DNA of 64,000 bases, taken from Schlesneria sp. GTDB taxonomy: Bacteria; Planctomycetota; Planctomycetia; Planctomycetales; Planctomycetaceae. The position numbers and the translations under genes are program-made. Position 1 is the first letter of the stretch. Every line of letters starts with the position of its first letter. The stretch is from NCBI GenBank assembly GCA_028291515.1, contig JAQGHU010000069.1:62001-126000 (forward strand), in the 5' to 3' direction. The notes under the pieces were generated by a model. That model searched no databases, had not been told where the DNA came from, and saw only the letters and a list, made by a program, of their open reading frames with translations. Below, piece by piece: positions 10,317 to 20,270 of this stretch.

Positions 10317-11582
10317 ATGACTGTCGAAGTAAAAGTGCCGGGGTTCGGTGAATCGGTCACCAGCGTCGTGCTGGTGGAATGGCTGAAGCAGGAAGGCGAT
10401 GTCGTTGCCGTCGATGACGAACTCGTCGAAGTCGAGAGCGATAAGGCGACGCAAAAGATTGCTTCACCGAGTGCCGGCAAAATCACCAAAGTGATGAAGG
10501 CCGCTGGCGATGCCGCTGATGTGGGCGAAGTGATCGCATTGATCGACGAAACCGTGACCGCGGGATCTGCTCCGGCCGCCCCCGCTCCAGCGGCTCCCGC
10601 CGAGTCCAAGCCGGCTGCAGCTTCAACTCCATCACCTGCACCGAGCAACTCGAACGACGGTCCGCGAGTCATGCCAGCCGCAGCTCGTGCCCTCTCCGAA
10701 AATGGGATGACGGCGTCGCAAGTCACGCCGTCGGGGCCAGGTGGACGACTGTTGAAAGAAGACGTGCAGCGGCAAATCTCAGTCGTGGCCGGTGCTGTCA
10801 GCGCACCAGTGAAGCCACCTGAAGCGAAACAACCGGTTGTCGTCACGCCGCCGACTTTTAAAGCTGTTGTCAAAACTGGCGAGCGATCTGAGAAACGACA
10901 GGCGATGAGCCCCATTCGTAAGCGGATTGCCGCTCGACTGGTGGAAGCTCAAACGAATGCCGCGCTGCTGACGACTTTCAACGAAGTCGATATGTCGGGC
11001 ATCATGACGTTGCGCAAGCAGCATCAAGATGCGTTCACCGAACGCTACGGCATCAAGCTGGGCTTCATGTCGTTCTTCGTGAAGGCCGCCATCGATGCCT
11101 TGCAGGCGTTCCCGGCGATCAATGCCGAGATTCAGGGCAACGAAATCGTCTATCACAACTACTATGACATCGGCGTCGCGATCGGTGGCGGCAAGGGACT
11201 GGTCGTCCCCGTGCTACGTAACGCGGAACGAATGGGCTTTGCCGAGATCGAACTGGCGATTTCCGACTTCGCTAAGCGTGCTCAGAACGGAAAGCTGACT
11301 CCGGATGAGTTGACCGGTGGGACGTTTACAATCAGCAATGGCGGCGTCTACGGTTCGCTGCTGTCGACTCCGATCGTCAATCCGCCACAAAGCGGTGTCC
11401 TGGGAATGCATGCCATCCAGGATCGACCGGTCGCACGCGATGGGCAGATTGTCATCCGTCCGATGATGTACCTGGCGATGACCTATGACCACCGCATCGT
11501 TGACGGTCGCGAAGGGGTCAGCTTCCTGAAACGCATTAAGGATTGCATTGAAAACCCTGTTCGCCTGCTGCTGGATGTCTGA
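10317..11582 (+). CDS. sucB: Dihydrolipoyllysine-residue succinyltransferase (E2 of 2-oxoglutarate dehydrogenase)
   Basis: 421 residues. One lipoyl domain (1-76) with the modified lysine at Lys43 in [11 protein letters not shown]; an Ala/Pro-rich linker (~80-115); a peripheral-subunit binding domain (~117-150, [13 protein letters not shown]...[11 protein letters not shown]); and the catalytic acyltransferase core (~190-421) with the active-site [13 protein letters not shown] (His392, Asp396). One lipoyl domain and adjacency to sucA point to the succinyl rather than the acetyl enzyme. Confidence 0.97.
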   Translation: MTVEVKVPGFGESVTSVVLVEWLKQEGDVVAVDDELVEVESDKATQKIASPSAGKITKVMKAAGDAADVGEVIALIDETVTAGSAPAAPAPAAPAESKPAAASTPSPAPSNSNDGPRVMPAAARALSENGMTASQVTPSGPGGRLLKEDVQRQISVVAGAVSAPVKPPEAKQPVVVTPPTFKAVVKTGERSEKRQAMSPIRKRIAARLVEAQTNAALLTTFNEVDMSGIMTLRKQHQDAFTERYGIKLGFMSFFVKAAIDALQAFPAINAEIQGNEIVYHNYYDIGVAIGGGKGLVVPVLRNAERMGFAEIELAISDFAKRAQNGKLTPDELTGGTFTISNGGVYGSLLSTPIVNPPQSGVLGMHAIQDRPVARDGQIVIRPMMYLAMTYDHRIVDGREGVSFLKRIKDCIENPVRLLLDV

Positions 11583-11637
11583 TTCAGTCGCAATCGTTAC
11601 GATTCGAAATTCCGAGCGGGGGGAAACCTCCCGATTC

Positions 11638-11664
11638 AAGCCCGACTCGTTTGAGTTCGGGCTT
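11638..11664 (+). terminator. Stem-loop between sucB and lpdA
   Basis: AAGCCCGACTC, a short loop, then GAGTTCGGGCTT: an 11-bp stem with a single extra base, followed by TCGTCTT. It lies 55 bp after sucB and 27 bp before the lpdA start. A partial terminator here could set the ratio of E1/E2 to E3, since E3 is usually shared between complexes (inference). Confidence 0.55.
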
Positions 11665-11691
11665 TCGTCTTACCTGATGGAAATTTGACGC

Positions 11692-13074
11692 ATGACTCAA
11701 CACGATCTGGTCGTCATTGGAGCGGGCCCCGGGGGATACGTCGCCGCGATTCGCGCGGCTCAACTCGGAATGAATGTCGCCTGCATCGAAAAGGAAAATG
11801 CTCTGGGCGGGACTTGCCTGCGAGTGGGCTGCATTCCGAGCAAAGCGCTGCTCGAAGCCAGCGAACTGTATCGCATGGCGACGGGGCATCTGTCCGAGTT
11901 CGGTGTGAACGTCGATGGTGTCAAACTGGACCTGCCGAAGATGCTGCAGCGGAAGGATCAGATCGTCGCTTCGCTCTGCAAGGGGGTCGAAGGTCTGTTC
12001 CGGAAGAATAAAATCACGCGTTATACGGGCCATGGACGAATCGTGGCGCCGGGCCGAGTTGCAATCGAAGGCGCGCAGGCTCAGGAAGTGTCAGCGAAAA
12101 ACATCTTAATCGCCACCGGCAGCATTTCTGCTCCGCTTAAGGGAGTGGAAGTCGACGGCAATCTGATTGGGACCAGCACGGAAGCGTTGACGTATCCGGA
12201 AGTACCGAAGCATCTGGTCGTCATCGGGGCCGGCGTGATCGGGCTCGAACTGGGCTGCGTGTGGGCTCGTCTGGGTGCGAAGGTGACCGTGCTGGAGTAT
12301 CTGAATCGCATCCTGCCTGGCATGGATACCGAACTCGCCACGGAAGCTCAAAAGACGTTCCAGAAGCAAGGCTTGGAGTTCCGCCTGGGGATGCGAGTGA
12401 CTGGGGCTCGTGTGAAAGACGGACGTTGCGTCGTCGAGTGCGAAGGTCAGGAGCCGATCGATTGTGATCGTGTGCTCTTGGCTGTCGGCCGTTTGCCAAA
12501 TACCGGCGACCTGGGATTAGACAACTTGAACGTCGCCCGAACCAATCGCGGCTTCATTCAAGTCGATCGACACTTCCAGACATCGATTCCCGGGATCTTT
12601 GCCATCGGCGATGCGATTCCGGGTGCGATGTTGGCTCATAAGGCCGAGGAGGAAGGGGTTGCCTGCGCGGAAGGGTTGGCGGGCAAGTATTGCCACGTCA
12701 ACTACGACGCGATTCCCGGCGTGGTCTACACCGATCCTGAAATTGCCAGCGTCGGCAAGACAGAGGAACAATTGAAGGATGCGGGGATTCCCTATCGCAA
12801 AGGGTCGTTCCCGTTCATGGCCAACGGCCGCGCGAAGGCATTGGGCCAGACAGAAGGCCGCGTGAAGATGCTGGCGCACGCCGAAACGGACCGCATTCTA
12901 GGAGTTCATATTCTTGGTCCCCGCGCCGGTGACTTGATCGCCGAAGCCGCGGTCGCCATCGAGTTCGGCGCGAGCAGTGAGGACATCGCCCGCAGTTCGC
13001 ATGCGCATCCAACGCTGGCAGAGGTCGTTAAAGAAGCGGCCTTCGCGGTCGATGGTCGAGCGATTCATATTTGA
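11692..13074 (+). CDS. lpdA: Dihydrolipoyl dehydrogenase (E3)
   Basis: 460 residues. FAD/NAD(P)-dependent flavoprotein that reoxidises the dihydrolipoyl arm of E2. FAD-binding GAGPGGYVAAIRAAQLG at the N-terminus; redox-active disulfide Cys42/Cys47 in GGTCLRVGCIPSKALL; NAD-binding GAGVIGLELGCVWARLGAKVTVLE; FAD motif IFAIGDAIPGAMLAHKAEEEG; C-terminal dimer interface with the catalytic His439-Glu444 pair in HAHPTLAE. No missing key residue. Third gene of the 2-oxoglutarate dehydrogenase cluster. Confidence 0.97.
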   Translation: MTQHDLVVIGAGPGGYVAAIRAAQLGMNVACIEKENALGGTCLRVGCIPSKALLEASELYRMATGHLSEFGVNVDGVKLDLPKMLQRKDQIVASLCKGVEGLFRKNKITRYTGHGRIVAPGRVAIEGAQAQEVSAKNILIATGSISAPLKGVEVDGNLIGTSTEALTYPEVPKHLVVIGAGVIGLELGCVWARLGAKVTVLEYLNRILPGMDTELATEAQKTFQKQGLEFRLGMRVTGARVKDGRCVVECEGQEPIDCDRVLLAVGRLPNTGDLGLDNLNVARTNRGFIQVDRHFQTSIPGIFAIGDAIPGAMLAHKAEEEGVACAEGLAGKYCHVNYDAIPGVVYTDPEIASVGKTEEQLKDAGIPYRKGSFPFMANGRAKALGQTEGRVKMLAHAETDRILGVHILGPRAGDLIAEAAVAIEFGASSEDIARSSHAHPTLAEVVKEAAFAVDGRAIHI

Positions 13075-13170
13075 TGTTGTAGGTAGTAGGCAGCACACTT
13101 CGTCTACTGCGTTCGGCACACGGAGTGTGCCGTCTACTTTGAAGAAAGGGCGGCGAGCGCCGCGCTGAAA

Positions 13171-13929
13171 GTGATGCCGCCCTCCCCTGTCGAACTATGG
13201 CCTGCGAGTGTCGACTGGTGTGATATCACGTTGCCGACGCCTGCTGAGAACCTGGCACTCGACGAAGTCCTGCTTCACGAAGTGGACGCGAATCCGCAGC
13301 GGGCGTTTCTGCGAACCTGGGAGCCAACCAGCGACTTCGTGGTACTTGGGCGTTCCAACCAGGTTGAGACTGAAGTCAATCAACCTCAGTGTCAGATCGA
13401 AGGGGTGCCGATCTATCGGCGATCCAGCGGTGGCGGGGCCGTCTTGGTCGGGCCCGGTTGCCTGGGGTTTGCGGTGGTATTGCCGCTCACGGACGCGGTT
13501 CGCACTGGTGGCGTCACCGCTGTGACTCGATTGGTGATGCAGACGATCGCGTCACAATTGGAAGTGGTGGTCCCCGGTATCGAAGTTTGCGGGACCAGCG
13601 ATCTGGTGCTGAAGGATCGTAAGTTCTCCGGCAATTCTCAGCGGTGGTTGAAGCAGGCGTTCCTGCATCACGGCACGATCCTGTATGACTACGATCTGGA
13701 TAAAGTCCAGCGGTTGTTGAAATCACCCTCGCGACAACCGGACTATCGATCGCAACGAATTCACACGGACTTCATCACCAATCTCGCCGCTCCGCGTGAC
13801 GAAATCCTGCGCTGCCTAGTTACCGCCTGGAACGGCCAGCGCGAGGAATGCCCCGCGGCCGTCATCGAGCAAGCCAGATTGCTGGCGTCATCTCGTTATG
13901 AACGAGATGACTGGAACCTGGAACGCTGA
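13171..13929 (+). CDS. Lipoate-protein ligase A family protein
   Basis: 252 residues with an ATG also at 13174. BPL/LplA/LipB fold: N-terminal NLALDEVLLHEV, then LRTWEPTSDFVVLGRSNQVE, YRRSSGGGAVLVGPGCLGFA (the RRxSGGGxV lipoyl-binding loop) and the lysine-containing KDRKFSGNSQRWLKQAFLHH. LplA-type enzymes attach lipoate to, or transfer octanoyl/lipoyl groups between, E2 and GcvH lysines. Location 97 bp after lpdA suggests it serves SucB Lys43, but a LipM-like octanoyltransferase activity cannot be excluded. Confidence 0.85.
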   Translation: MMPPSPVELWPASVDWCDITLPTPAENLALDEVLLHEVDANPQRAFLRTWEPTSDFVVLGRSNQVETEVNQPQCQIEGVPIYRRSSGGGAVLVGPGCLGFAVVLPLTDAVRTGGVTAVTRLVMQTIASQLEVVVPGIEVCGTSDLVLKDRKFSGNSQRWLKQAFLHHGTILYDYDLDKVQRLLKSPSRQPDYRSQRIHTDFITNLAAPRDEILRCLVTAWNGQREECPAAVIEQARLLASSRYERDDWNLER

Positions 13930-13933
13930 TCGC

Positions 13934-14230
13934 TCAGGCCACTTCGACGTAGTCGTCGCCGTGCTTGGCGAGTTGCACCAAGGCGAGCAGCCGATCGAGC
14001 TCATTGGTCTGGCGAATGATATCGATCATCAGGACGTCGACATCTTCACTCTTGTCTTTGGCCAGTGCCTTCAGGCGATTGCGGCCGTAGACTAGGAAGA
14101 CCTCTTGCGTCGGAATATCACGTCCCAGGATGACTTCGACTTCCGACAGCAAGTCAATCGCATTGCAGGTCGTCGGCCAGTTCATTTCGTCGCCGAGCAC
14201 TTCGTTCAGAGTCATCGAAGGAATGTGCAT
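13934..14230 (-). CDS. Hypothetical protein, 98 residues
   Basis: Not recognised. From the ATG at 14230 it is a small acidic soluble protein with no signal peptide or membrane helix (start MHIPSMTLNEVLGDEMNW, end VQLAKHGDDYVEVA). The body is rich in Leu/Ile/Asp and looks alpha-helical. It converges on the lipoate ligase gene with 4 bp between stops. A further 13 codons upstream remain open but look less protein-like. Confidence 0.6.
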   Translation of the reverse strand: MHIPSMTLNEVLGDEMNWPTTCNAIDLLSEVEVILGRDIPTQEVFLVYGRNRLKALAKDKSEDVDVLMIDIIRQTNELDRLLALVQLAKHGDDYVEVA

Positions 14231-15012
14231 GTCGTGGCTTTCGGTTCTTAGAGAGTGAGGACGGAACAAGGATAGATGAATGAAGTCGAGGTCCCAGCCC
14301 TCGTGAGGTTAGCTAAAGGAAGGCCCCTGGTTGCCCAGGAGCCCCTTGGAACTCACCAGAACTCGGTTGGCGATTCCCACAACAGGCGTTCACCCCTGCG
14401 AGGGCCGTGATCTGGCGAGCATTCAGGACAACATTGAATTGCGGTTGGCTGACTGAGGTTGGCTGGTTGCAGCGTCTCAGTCACGATGTTGCATGAAAGC
14501 ATCACGCGTGCCGCAATGTTGCGGGAAGTCGACATTCGCCAAACGGCGTGAGAAGAAACGCGCGGAGCATTGAAGCAACTTCTGATGCCGCTTCACTCTT
14601 AGACGACCGCGTTCAGCGAGTCGAATATTTAATCGGCATGCCACCTCGATCGGCTCGGCGGTGGCGATGTTGCCGAACGTCAACAGACTGTCAATGACAG
14701 GCATTCAGTTCATTGAACGTATCGCCCCTGCTCGAACTGGCCTGGTTGACCAATTCGAGGCCTTTCCTTCGTGTATCCTATTACGATTCTGCCGGTTAGT
14801 GCGATCGTCGACAAAGCATTGTGACGATCAGTCCGAACAGGCAAATCCACCATGACGCAACGTCTATGCCGAAGAATCCGGCTGTGCGAGAAATGCGGAG
14901 TCGGCGGCCAGCAATAGTGGCGACGCTCGCACGGTGTCCACATCCGTCGAACGCTGCTATTGTCGTGCGGACTGATCGGAATTGGCTGCTGTTTACTGAT
15001 GGAGCTGTGACT
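14231..15012. other. 782-bp intergenic region between divergent genes
   Basis: No convincing gene on either strand. A GC-rich hairpin (AAGGCCCCTGG with CCAGGAGCCCCTT, 14320-14347) lies within the 5' leader region of the minus-strand gene. The plus-strand frame of the next gene is open back to 14821, but the part before 15013 is not protein-like and lacks a ribosome binding site. Confidence 0.45.
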
Positions 15013-18000
15013 GTGCGTTCTCGAACATTGATCCTGATTTGTGTGGCCAGCTTCATCGCGATGATTGGGTTGGCTATGGCAACCCCGCCCGTTCTGCCAG
15101 ACGGAACGGATGCGGCCGCTAAGCGACTGGCGACCTTCAAAGTCCCCGAAGGGATGAAGGTCGAACTGTTTGCCGCCGAGCCGAAGCTGGCCTCTCCCGT
15201 CGCGATCGGGCTCGACGAACGGAACCGCGTCTACGTTGCCGAAGAATATCGCTTCAATCTGGGGACCGAAGAGAACCGAACTCGCCCCTTCCTGCTGGAC
15301 GACGATCTGCAGATTCAGACGCTCGACGATCGCCTGAAGATGTATGAGAAGTTTGCCTCGAAGTTTGAAGGGGGAATGGATTGGTTTCGAAAGGTCGCAG
15401 ATCAGGTCCGGTTGCTGGAAGACACCGACGGCGATGGCAAAGCGGATCGATCGACGATCTTCGCGCCCGACTTCAATGGCACTCTGGATGGGCTGGCAGC
15501 GGGCGTGATGGCGATGGATGGGGATGTCTATTTCACATGCATCCCGAATCTTTGGCGGCTCCGTGACACCAATGGAGATGGCATTGCCGACGAGCGGCAG
15601 ATCATCCATACCGGATTCGGTGTGAACGCCGGCTTCCTCGGGCACGACCTGCATGGCTTGTGCTGGGGGCCCGATGGCAAACTGTACTTTTCGATCGGAG
15701 ATCGAGGCTTTCACGTGACGACGCCAGACGGGAAGGTGTTTCACGGCCCGCGTAACGGTGCTGTCTTTCGCTGCTTCCCGGATGGCAGTGAATTTGAAGT
15801 TGTCTGTCGCGGATTGCGGAACCCACAGGAACTCGCGTTCGATCAGTTCGGCAATTTGTTTGCCGCTGACAACAACTGCGACAAGGGAGATCACTCGCGC
15901 CTGGTCTATTGCCTGGAGGGAAGCGAGAGCGGCTGGAACATGGCGTACCAGTCGATCGCCGAGCCCTACCTGACCGGTCCCTGGCATGCCGAGAAGATGT
16001 GGCACCTGTGGGGTGGTGACATGACTGGGGCGAATGGGAAGCCGACGCCAGATCCTGCTGCAGTCTCAGGAGAACGGCCCTCATGGGCTCTTCCGCCGGT
16101 TGGCAAACTGGGGGCGGGGCCATCGGGCTTCACCTACTATCCCGGAACAGGATTGCCTGCGAAATACGACCATCACTTCTTCATGTGCAACTACACCGGC
16201 AATGGTGGCGTCGATTCGTTCAGTATCAAGCCGCGAGGTGCCGGGTTTGAGACAATCGACGAACACGATTTCATGAAGCCCATTTCTGCGACCGACTGCG
16301 AATTTGGTTACGACGGCAAGCTGTATGTCAGCGATTTTGTGAGCTTGATCTGGAACGGCGGCAGCGCGGGAGGCCGAATCTATACGGTGTTCGATCCGCG
16401 CATTGTGAGTGAGCCGAATGTCATTCAAACGGCCGAGATCGTACGAACAGGATTTAAGCAGCGAACTTCGACTGAATTGATCGGCTTGCTAAGTCATCCC
16501 GATCAACGAGTCCGACAGCGATCCCAGTTTGAGTTGGCCAATCGCGGCGCTGAATCGTTGCCCTTGTTGAAGGAACTGCTGGCATCGTCGAAGCACCGAC
16601 TTGCTCGCTTGCACGCCCTGTGGGGAATGGGCCAACTGGCGGCATCAAAGACGCACCGAAATCAGAATGCTGCTGATCTTCGGACGAGTGCGAATGCGAC
16701 GATCGCAACTTACTTGTCAGACGATGATATAGAGATTCGAGCCTGGTCGGCGAGACTTCTGTCGGATCAGAAATATCAGCCAGCGGCCGTTGCGATTACG
16801 AAACTGTTGTCCGACCAGAATCCAAGAGTGAAGCTGTTCGCCGCTCTCGCCATGCGAGCATTTCCCACGGAGCCGGTCTCAAACGAATTACTCACGCTGA
16901 TTCGCGACAACAATGATGCAGATCCATGGCTGCGGCACGCCGGTGTGATGGCTCTTTCGTCGAAGGTGCAGAACAGCGAGCAACTCGCCGTGTTGCTGAA
17001 CGACAAGAGTCCTGCGATTCGCATGTCGGCCCTGTTGGCCGTGCGACATTCGTTTAAACGCGACAGCGAATGGGCCGGAAGAGATGCCGCGACGGTGGAC
17101 GTTCAAGCCATCAATGCCACAATGCAAACCCTGCTGCGTGACGAGCAACTCAATATCGTCAGCGAAGCGGCACGCATGATTAACGATCTTCCGTTGGAAG
17201 ATAGTTTCCCCGCACTGGCAGCGCTTGCTGCGGCACTAAAAGGGCCGACTGCTGCGGCAGTCCCCGAGGCGCTGGCCCGCCGAATCATCAATGCGAATTA
17301 CCGATTGGGTCATGTCGAAAACGCGCAACGGGTCTTGGCCATGGTGACCGAGGCTTCATTGAGTCTACCGATTCGCAGTGAGGCGTTGCGAACGCTGATC
17401 GACTGGGAACAAGTCGGTCCGCGCGATCGCGTGACCGGATTCTGGAGATTGCCGTCACCATCTGGATTCGCCAAGCCCCTGACGGCGCGTGATCCACAAG
17501 AGACAGCCAGATTGAAGACCTTTTTGACGGAAAACGTCGCGGTTCTGCTGAGCGGTGCCGGAAGCGAATTGCAGCCAGATGTCCTGAAGCTGATCAGCCG
17601 CTACGAACTCCCGACCGATGACACGGTCTTCGCGAGTTGGGTGGCTGACAAGTCTCGAAGCGTCGCCACACAGGCCGCGGCTCTGCAATTGCTGGCATCT
17701 CGGCGATCCCCTCTGGCTGCTGAGACGATCAAGACGGCGTTACAAAGTGATCGACCTCTGGTGCGTGCCGAAGCGCGAGATGCCTTGGGCGCGATCGACC
17801 CGAACGCCGCGGTCGGCACCTTGCGAGAAGTGTTGAATCACGAATCGTCCGCAATCGTGGAACGGCAACGTGCTTTGGCAACGCTCGCAAAACTGAAGAC
17901 CGACGCTGCGGACGCGATTTTGAGCGAGTGGGTGGCACGATTGAATGGCGAGCAAGTGGCTGACTCGCTGCAACTCGATGTGCTCGATGCAGCCGAGGCT

Positions 18001-18516
18001 CGTGGACTTCCTGATTTGAAGGCGGGTGCAAATCGATATGCAGCCAAGTTGGCTGAGGGTGATCTGCTGTCGCGTCATCGGGTTTCGTTACACGGTGGCG
18101 AAGCAGATCGTGGACGCGAAATCTTCCTGGGACATCGCCTGGCCCAGTGCGTTCGTTGTCACAAAGTGGGAGTTAGCCTGGCCGGTGGCAACGCAGGCCC
18201 CGATCTCAACCAAGTGGCGACGCGGCACGATCGACTCTCGCTGCTGCAGTCGCTGGTCGATCCCAGCGCGAAGATTGCCAAGGGGTTCGAGGCCGTGACG
18301 CTGGTCATGTCAAACGGTCAGGTCTACGGCGGCGTGATTCGCAGTGAAGCTGATGGCGAGATCGTACTGGAGAAGCCGGACGGCATGAAGGTGACATTGA
18401 AGGTCGCCGATGTCGAAGAGCGTTCACAGCCGAAGTCAGCGATGCCCGAGATGAATCGAAGCCTTTCCCCACGGGAACTGCGGGATCTTGTCGAGTTCCT
18501 CGCAAATCTGAAATAG
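15013..18516 (+). CDS. PVC-type heme-binding CxxCH protein with beta-propeller and HEAT repeats
   Basis: 1167 residues from GTG 15013, chosen because GGAG lies 8 nt upstream and a signal peptide follows at once (LILICVASFIAMIGLAMA). Residues ~35-480: six-bladed propeller-like N-terminal domain of the Pirellula/Verrucomicrobium type, with Asp-rich calcium-like loops (DTDGDGKADRS, DTNGDGIADE). Residues ~480-1010: HEAT-like repeats. C-terminal ~1030-1167: cytochrome-c-like domain with CVRCHKVG. Exported, probably one c-type heme. These families are numerous in planctomycetes and are presumed extracellular dehydrogenase/electron-transfer or binding proteins; the substrate is not known. Confidence 0.9.
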   Translation: MRSRTLILICVASFIAMIGLAMATPPVLPDGTDAAAKRLATFKVPEGMKVELFAAEPKLASPVAIGLDERNRVYVAEEYRFNLGTEENRTRPFLLDDDLQIQTLDDRLKMYEKFASKFEGGMDWFRKVADQVRLLEDTDGDGKADRSTIFAPDFNGTLDGLAAGVMAMDGDVYFTCIPNLWRLRDTNGDGIADERQIIHTGFGVNAGFLGHDLHGLCWGPDGKLYFSIGDRGFHVTTPDGKVFHGPRNGAVFRCFPDGSEFEVVCRGLRNPQELAFDQFGNLFAADNNCDKGDHSRLVYCLEGSESGWNMAYQSIAEPYLTGPWHAEKMWHLWGGDMTGANGKPTPDPAAVSGERPSWALPPVGKLGAGPSGFTYYPGTGLPAKYDHHFFMCNYTGNGGVDSFSIKPRGAGFETIDEHDFMKPISATDCEFGYDGKLYVSDFVSLIWNGGSAGGRIYTVFDPRIVSEPNVIQTAEIVRTGFKQRTSTELIGLLSHPDQRVRQRSQFELANRGAESLPLLKELLASSKHRLARLHALWGMGQLAASKTHRNQNAADLRTSANATIATYLSDDDIEIRAWSARLLSDQKYQPAAVAITKLLSDQNPRVKLFAALAMRAFPTEPVSNELLTLIRDNNDADPWLRHAGVMALSSKVQNSEQLAVLLNDKSPAIRMSALLAVRHSFKRDSEWAGRDAATVDVQAINATMQTLLRDEQLNIVSEAARMINDLPLEDSFPALAALAAALKGPTAAAVPEALARRIINANYRLGHVENAQRVLAMVTEASLSLPIRSEALRTLIDWEQVGPRDRVTGFWRLPSPSGFAKPLTARDPQETARLKTFLTENVAVLLSGAGSELQPDVLKLISRYELPTDDTVFASWVADKSRSVATQAAALQLLASRRSPLAAETIKTALQSDRPLVRAEARDALGAIDPNAAVGTLREVLNHESSAIVERQRALATLAKLKTDAADAILSEWVARLNGEQVADSLQLDVLDAAEARGLPDLKAGANRYAAKLAEGDLLSRHRVSLHGGEADRGREIFLGHRLAQCVRCHKVGVSLAGGNAGPDLNQVATRHDRLSLLQSLVDPSAKIAKGFEAVTLVMSNGQVYGGVIRSEADGEIVLEKPDGMKVTLKVADVEERSQPKSAMPEMNRSLSPRELRDLVEFLANLK

Positions 18517-18565
18517 CGGACGGCCAAAGGGGCCCTCGCTGAGTTAGGTCGCATAAGGACTGGCT

Positions 18566-18934
18566 GTGGAAGAGATCCTGTTCTTTCTGTTGCAGATTGT
18601 CATCGAAATCGCCATCGAAGGAGTCGCCTATCTGCTGACAAGCAAGTCCATCGCGAAGCGGCAAAGCCAAACTGGCGCCGGAGTTGGTGCCACAGTCGCG
18701 TATGCCGTTATTGGCGGCATTCTGGGTGGGGTGTCGGCGTTGATTTATTCGCACGTGCTGCTGCCACAGGCTTGGATGCGAATTGCAAACCTCTTGATCA
18801 CGCCTGTTCTGTTTGGTGGGCTCGCGATGTGCCTGCCTGGGCCTACAGCATCAACGAACACCCGGCGATTCTGGAATGCTTATTTCCTGGCGGTCTTTTT
18901 TGCCGCCAGCAGGCTGATGTTTGCCGCGAGCTAA
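18566..18934 (+). CDS. Small integral membrane protein
   Basis: 122 residues starting at GTG. Three or four hydrophobic helices (ILFFLLQIVIEIAIEGVAYL; AVIGGILGGVSALIYSHVLL; LLITPVLFGGLAMCL; FLAVFFAASRLMFAAS) separated by short charged loops. No family recognised. Follows the CxxCH protein by 49 bp on the same strand and converges on hemA with 7 bp between stops. Confidence 0.7.
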   Translation: MEEILFFLLQIVIEIAIEGVAYLLTSKSIAKRQSQTGAGVGATVAYAVIGGILGGVSALIYSHVLLPQAWMRIANLLITPVLFGGLAMCLPGPTASTNTRRFWNAYFLAVFFAASRLMFAAS

Positions 18935-18941
18935 GACGCAA

Positions 18942-20219
18942 TCAGCCATCCAACCGGAACAACCTCTTCAGTGCGTTGATCAAACCGTGTGGCGTGCCCT
19001 CGCGGGCTTCGTCCTTCAAGACGGTAAGCGGCGGATGCAGCAGTTTGTTGACGATTCGTTCCACAGTCCGCTCGATCGCTTCGCGATCTTTCGGCGTGGT
19101 ATGGGGTAGCTTATTGAAGAGGCGACTGAGCTCTTCTTTGCTGATGGCATGCCAGTCGTCCATCAGTCGCGTCAGCACGTCGCCGCTGGCCCGGTGGTGG
19201 TATTCGGACATGAACCGTTGCAGCTCTTCAGAGACGATCTGACGGGCGTGATCGATTTCGCGAACACGTGCGCGACGGTTGTCTTCACAGGTGCGGCTGA
19301 GGCTGTCGATGTCGTAGAGGAAAACCTCGGACATTTTGCCAACTGCAGGTTCGAAATCGCGTGGCGCTCCGAGGTCGAGGATGAACGCTGGCCGTCCACC
19401 GGCCGAGGCCCTGGCCTTGCGAAATCGAACCACATCGACAATCGGTTTTTCAGCGCCGGTCGTACTGACGATCACATCGGCATATCCCATCCAACGGTCG
19501 AGTGTCTCCCACGGTTCAGCTCGACCACCCCACTCGCGCGCCAGACGTTCGGCCCGTTCGAGGCTGCGGTTGACGACGACAATGTCGCGGACGCCTTCGT
19601 CCTTCAGGTAACGCAGCGTCTCTTCGGCCATCTCACCAGCACCGACGATCAGGACCAGCTTGTCGGCGAAGTTATCGAAAATGCCCTTCGCGAAGTCGCC
19701 GACTGCGACGCTGGCGATCGAAACGCGGCCTTCCGCCAATCGTGTTTCAGATCGAACACGTCCAGAGACACGAATCGCACTTTGAAACAACGAATGCATC
19801 ATCGCCCCGCAGGCGCCGAATTCTTCGGCCTCGCGATAGGCCTGTCGCACCTGATTCACAATCTGCGGCTCACCCAGCACCATGCTGTTCAATGACGAGA
19901 TGACATCGAACAGGTGCCAGACAGCTTCGGAACCCGATGCGGCCTGCAGCTTGTCGACGAATTCGTCGAGTGGAACTTGATGGAACTCAGCCAGGAAGTG
20001 GACGAGTTGATCTCGTACGAGTTCGGGGTCGTCCTCTGGACTGGAAAGATAGATTTCGACTCGATTGCAGGTCGAGAGGATGACACATTCGCACTCAGGA
20101 ATCCGGCGCTTAAGTTCTGCATACGCCTGCTGGATCCGATCGCGCGACGCAAACGCTAACTTCTCGCGGATGGCGAGCTGCGTGTTTTCGTGCGTGCAGT
20201 AGAGCGCGAGCAAATTCAC
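18942..20219 (-). CDS. hemA: Glutamyl-tRNA reductase
   Basis: 425 residues. First committed step of C5-pathway tetrapyrrole synthesis: reduces Glu-tRNA(Glu) to glutamate-1-semialdehyde with NADPH. Catalytic Cys51 in LSTCNRVEIY; substrate-binding ISSLNSMVLGEPQIVNQVR; NADPH-binding LIVGAGEMAEETLRYL; then VNRSLERAERLA; C-terminal dimerisation helix. Length is normal. It sits 51 bp downstream of a HemX/CcsA-like gene, as in many heme operons. Confidence 0.96.
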   Translation of the reverse strand: MNLLALYCTHENTQLAIREKLAFASRDRIQQAYAELKRRIPECECVILSTCNRVEIYLSSPEDDPELVRDQLVHFLAEFHQVPLDEFVDKLQAASGSEAVWHLFDVISSLNSMVLGEPQIVNQVRQAYREAEEFGACGAMMHSLFQSAIRVSGRVRSETRLAEGRVSIASVAVGDFAKGIFDNFADKLVLIVGAGEMAEETLRYLKDEGVRDIVVVNRSLERAERLAREWGGRAEPWETLDRWMGYADVIVSTTGAEKPIVDVVRFRKARASAGGRPAFILDLGAPRDFEPAVGKMSEVFLYDIDSLSRTCEDNRRARVREIDHARQIVSEELQRFMSEYHHRASGDVLTRLMDDWHAISKEELSRLFNKLPHTTPKDREAIERTVERIVNKLLHPPLTVLKDEAREGTPHGLINALKRLFRLDG

Positions 20220-20270
20220 CGGCGGGTCTCAATCTCAAGTGGATAGTAAGTCGGGGGCATTGTGGGCGGG

